Below, piece by piece: positions 63,791 through 64,000 of a stretch of 64,000 nt of DNA (position 1 is the first letter of the stretch; the number at the start of each line of letters is the position of its first letter). The position numbers and the translations under genes are program-made. Source of the DNA: Pipra filicauda (taxonomy: Eukaryota > Chordata > Aves > Passeriformes > Pipridae); the NCBI RefSeq assembly GCF_003945595.2, contig NW_024104331.1, forward strand, positions 1,360,213 through 1,424,212. Direction: 5' to 3'. The notes beneath the pieces were generated by a model, which was not told the origin of the DNA, did no database searches, and was given only the letters and a program-made list of their open reading frames with translations.

Positions 63791-64000
63791 GAATTAGCAC
63801 AACAAAAGGTGGTGGGACGCCCGCGCCAGCTGCCGCTTGGGGCTTCAATGATGTAAAATAATTCACGCACACACAAACAAAAAGGAAAAACGCACAAAAC
63901 CACACACACAACCCGCGGCTGTGCGAGGGGATTCAGCGAACAAAGAGTAAAATCCGGCCCCTCAGAGATCCCGCAGCTCTCTGGTGTCAGAGGGTTCACT
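63791..64000. other. Right edge, upstream of PNRC2
   Basis: Nothing recognised apart from an acac-rich simple stretch around 63865-63911. In human the next gene in this direction is CNR2; no part of it is seen. Confidence 0.4.

Noticed and set aside
63087..63797. 236-codon open frame and several antisense frames at the right-hand CpG island
   Set aside because: Low-complexity Pro/Arg/Ala composition typical of CpG islands; it crosses the predicted PNRC2 donor and promoter motifs.

Overview
The window is vertebrate nuclear DNA and almost certainly from a bird. Genes are split into many GT-AG exons, several CR1 non-LTR retrotransposon 3' ends are scattered through introns and spacers, and the gene order matches the human 1p36.11 block (which I recall as lying on chicken chromosome 23): IFNLR1 - IL22RA1 - MYOM3 - SRSF10 - PNRC2. 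Between MYOM3 and SRSF10 lies an intact FABP10A, the liver bile-acid-binding protein of birds, reptiles, amphibians and fish that placental mammals lack. The main CR1 type (CCACTAGCCCAGGTTGCTCC, GGGCAACCTGTGCCAGGGCC) is one I associate with neoavian birds, possibly a songbird; the species itself cannot be read from the window.

Layout. 1-1086: intron end and last coding exon of IFNLR1 (+). 1087-4801: its 3' UTR and a spacer. 4802-11570: complete IL22RA1 (+), 7 coding exons, 592 codons. 11643-18304: gene-poor spacer. 18333-41238: complete MYOM3 (+), 36 coding exons whose phases all join, 1429 codons. 42647-45276: complete FABP10A (+), 4 exons, 126 codons. 45322-48370: spacer with a CR1 and a degenerate minisatellite. 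48820-55187: complete SRSF10 (+), 6 exons, 262 codons, with one AT-AC (U12-type) intron, followed by a long 3' UTR. 59510-63450: PNRC2 on the minus strand, tail to tail with SRSF10, with two predicted 5' UTR exons and a CpG-island promoter at the right edge.

How the genes relate. IFNLR1 and IL22RA1 are tandem class II cytokine receptor ligand chains that each pair with IL10RB, for lambda interferon and for IL-22/IL-20/IL-24, to signal through JAK1/TYK2 and STATs at epithelia. MYOM3 is a sarcomeric M-band cross-linker. FABP10A is a liver cytosolic lipid carrier. SRSF10 is an SR-family splicing regulator, and PNRC2 is a nuclear-receptor coactivator and decapping/NMD adaptor. These latter genes are neighbours by conserved synteny, not by shared function.

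The most interesting material is in SRSF10. Its second intron is an AT-AC minor-spliceosome intron with a near-consensus branch site. It contains a competing GT donor, a 3' splice site leading into a purine-rich stretch, a premature stop and an internal AATAAA. This is the layout expected for the autoregulatory minor/major spliceosome switch known from mammals. Other points of interest are upstream ORFs in IL22RA1 and PNRC2, HNF1-type sites before FABP10A, tiny MYOM3 exons that match helical inter-Ig linkers, and a possible degraded L1-type retroelement in a MYOM3 intron. I saw no convincing evidence of a wholly undescribed system.
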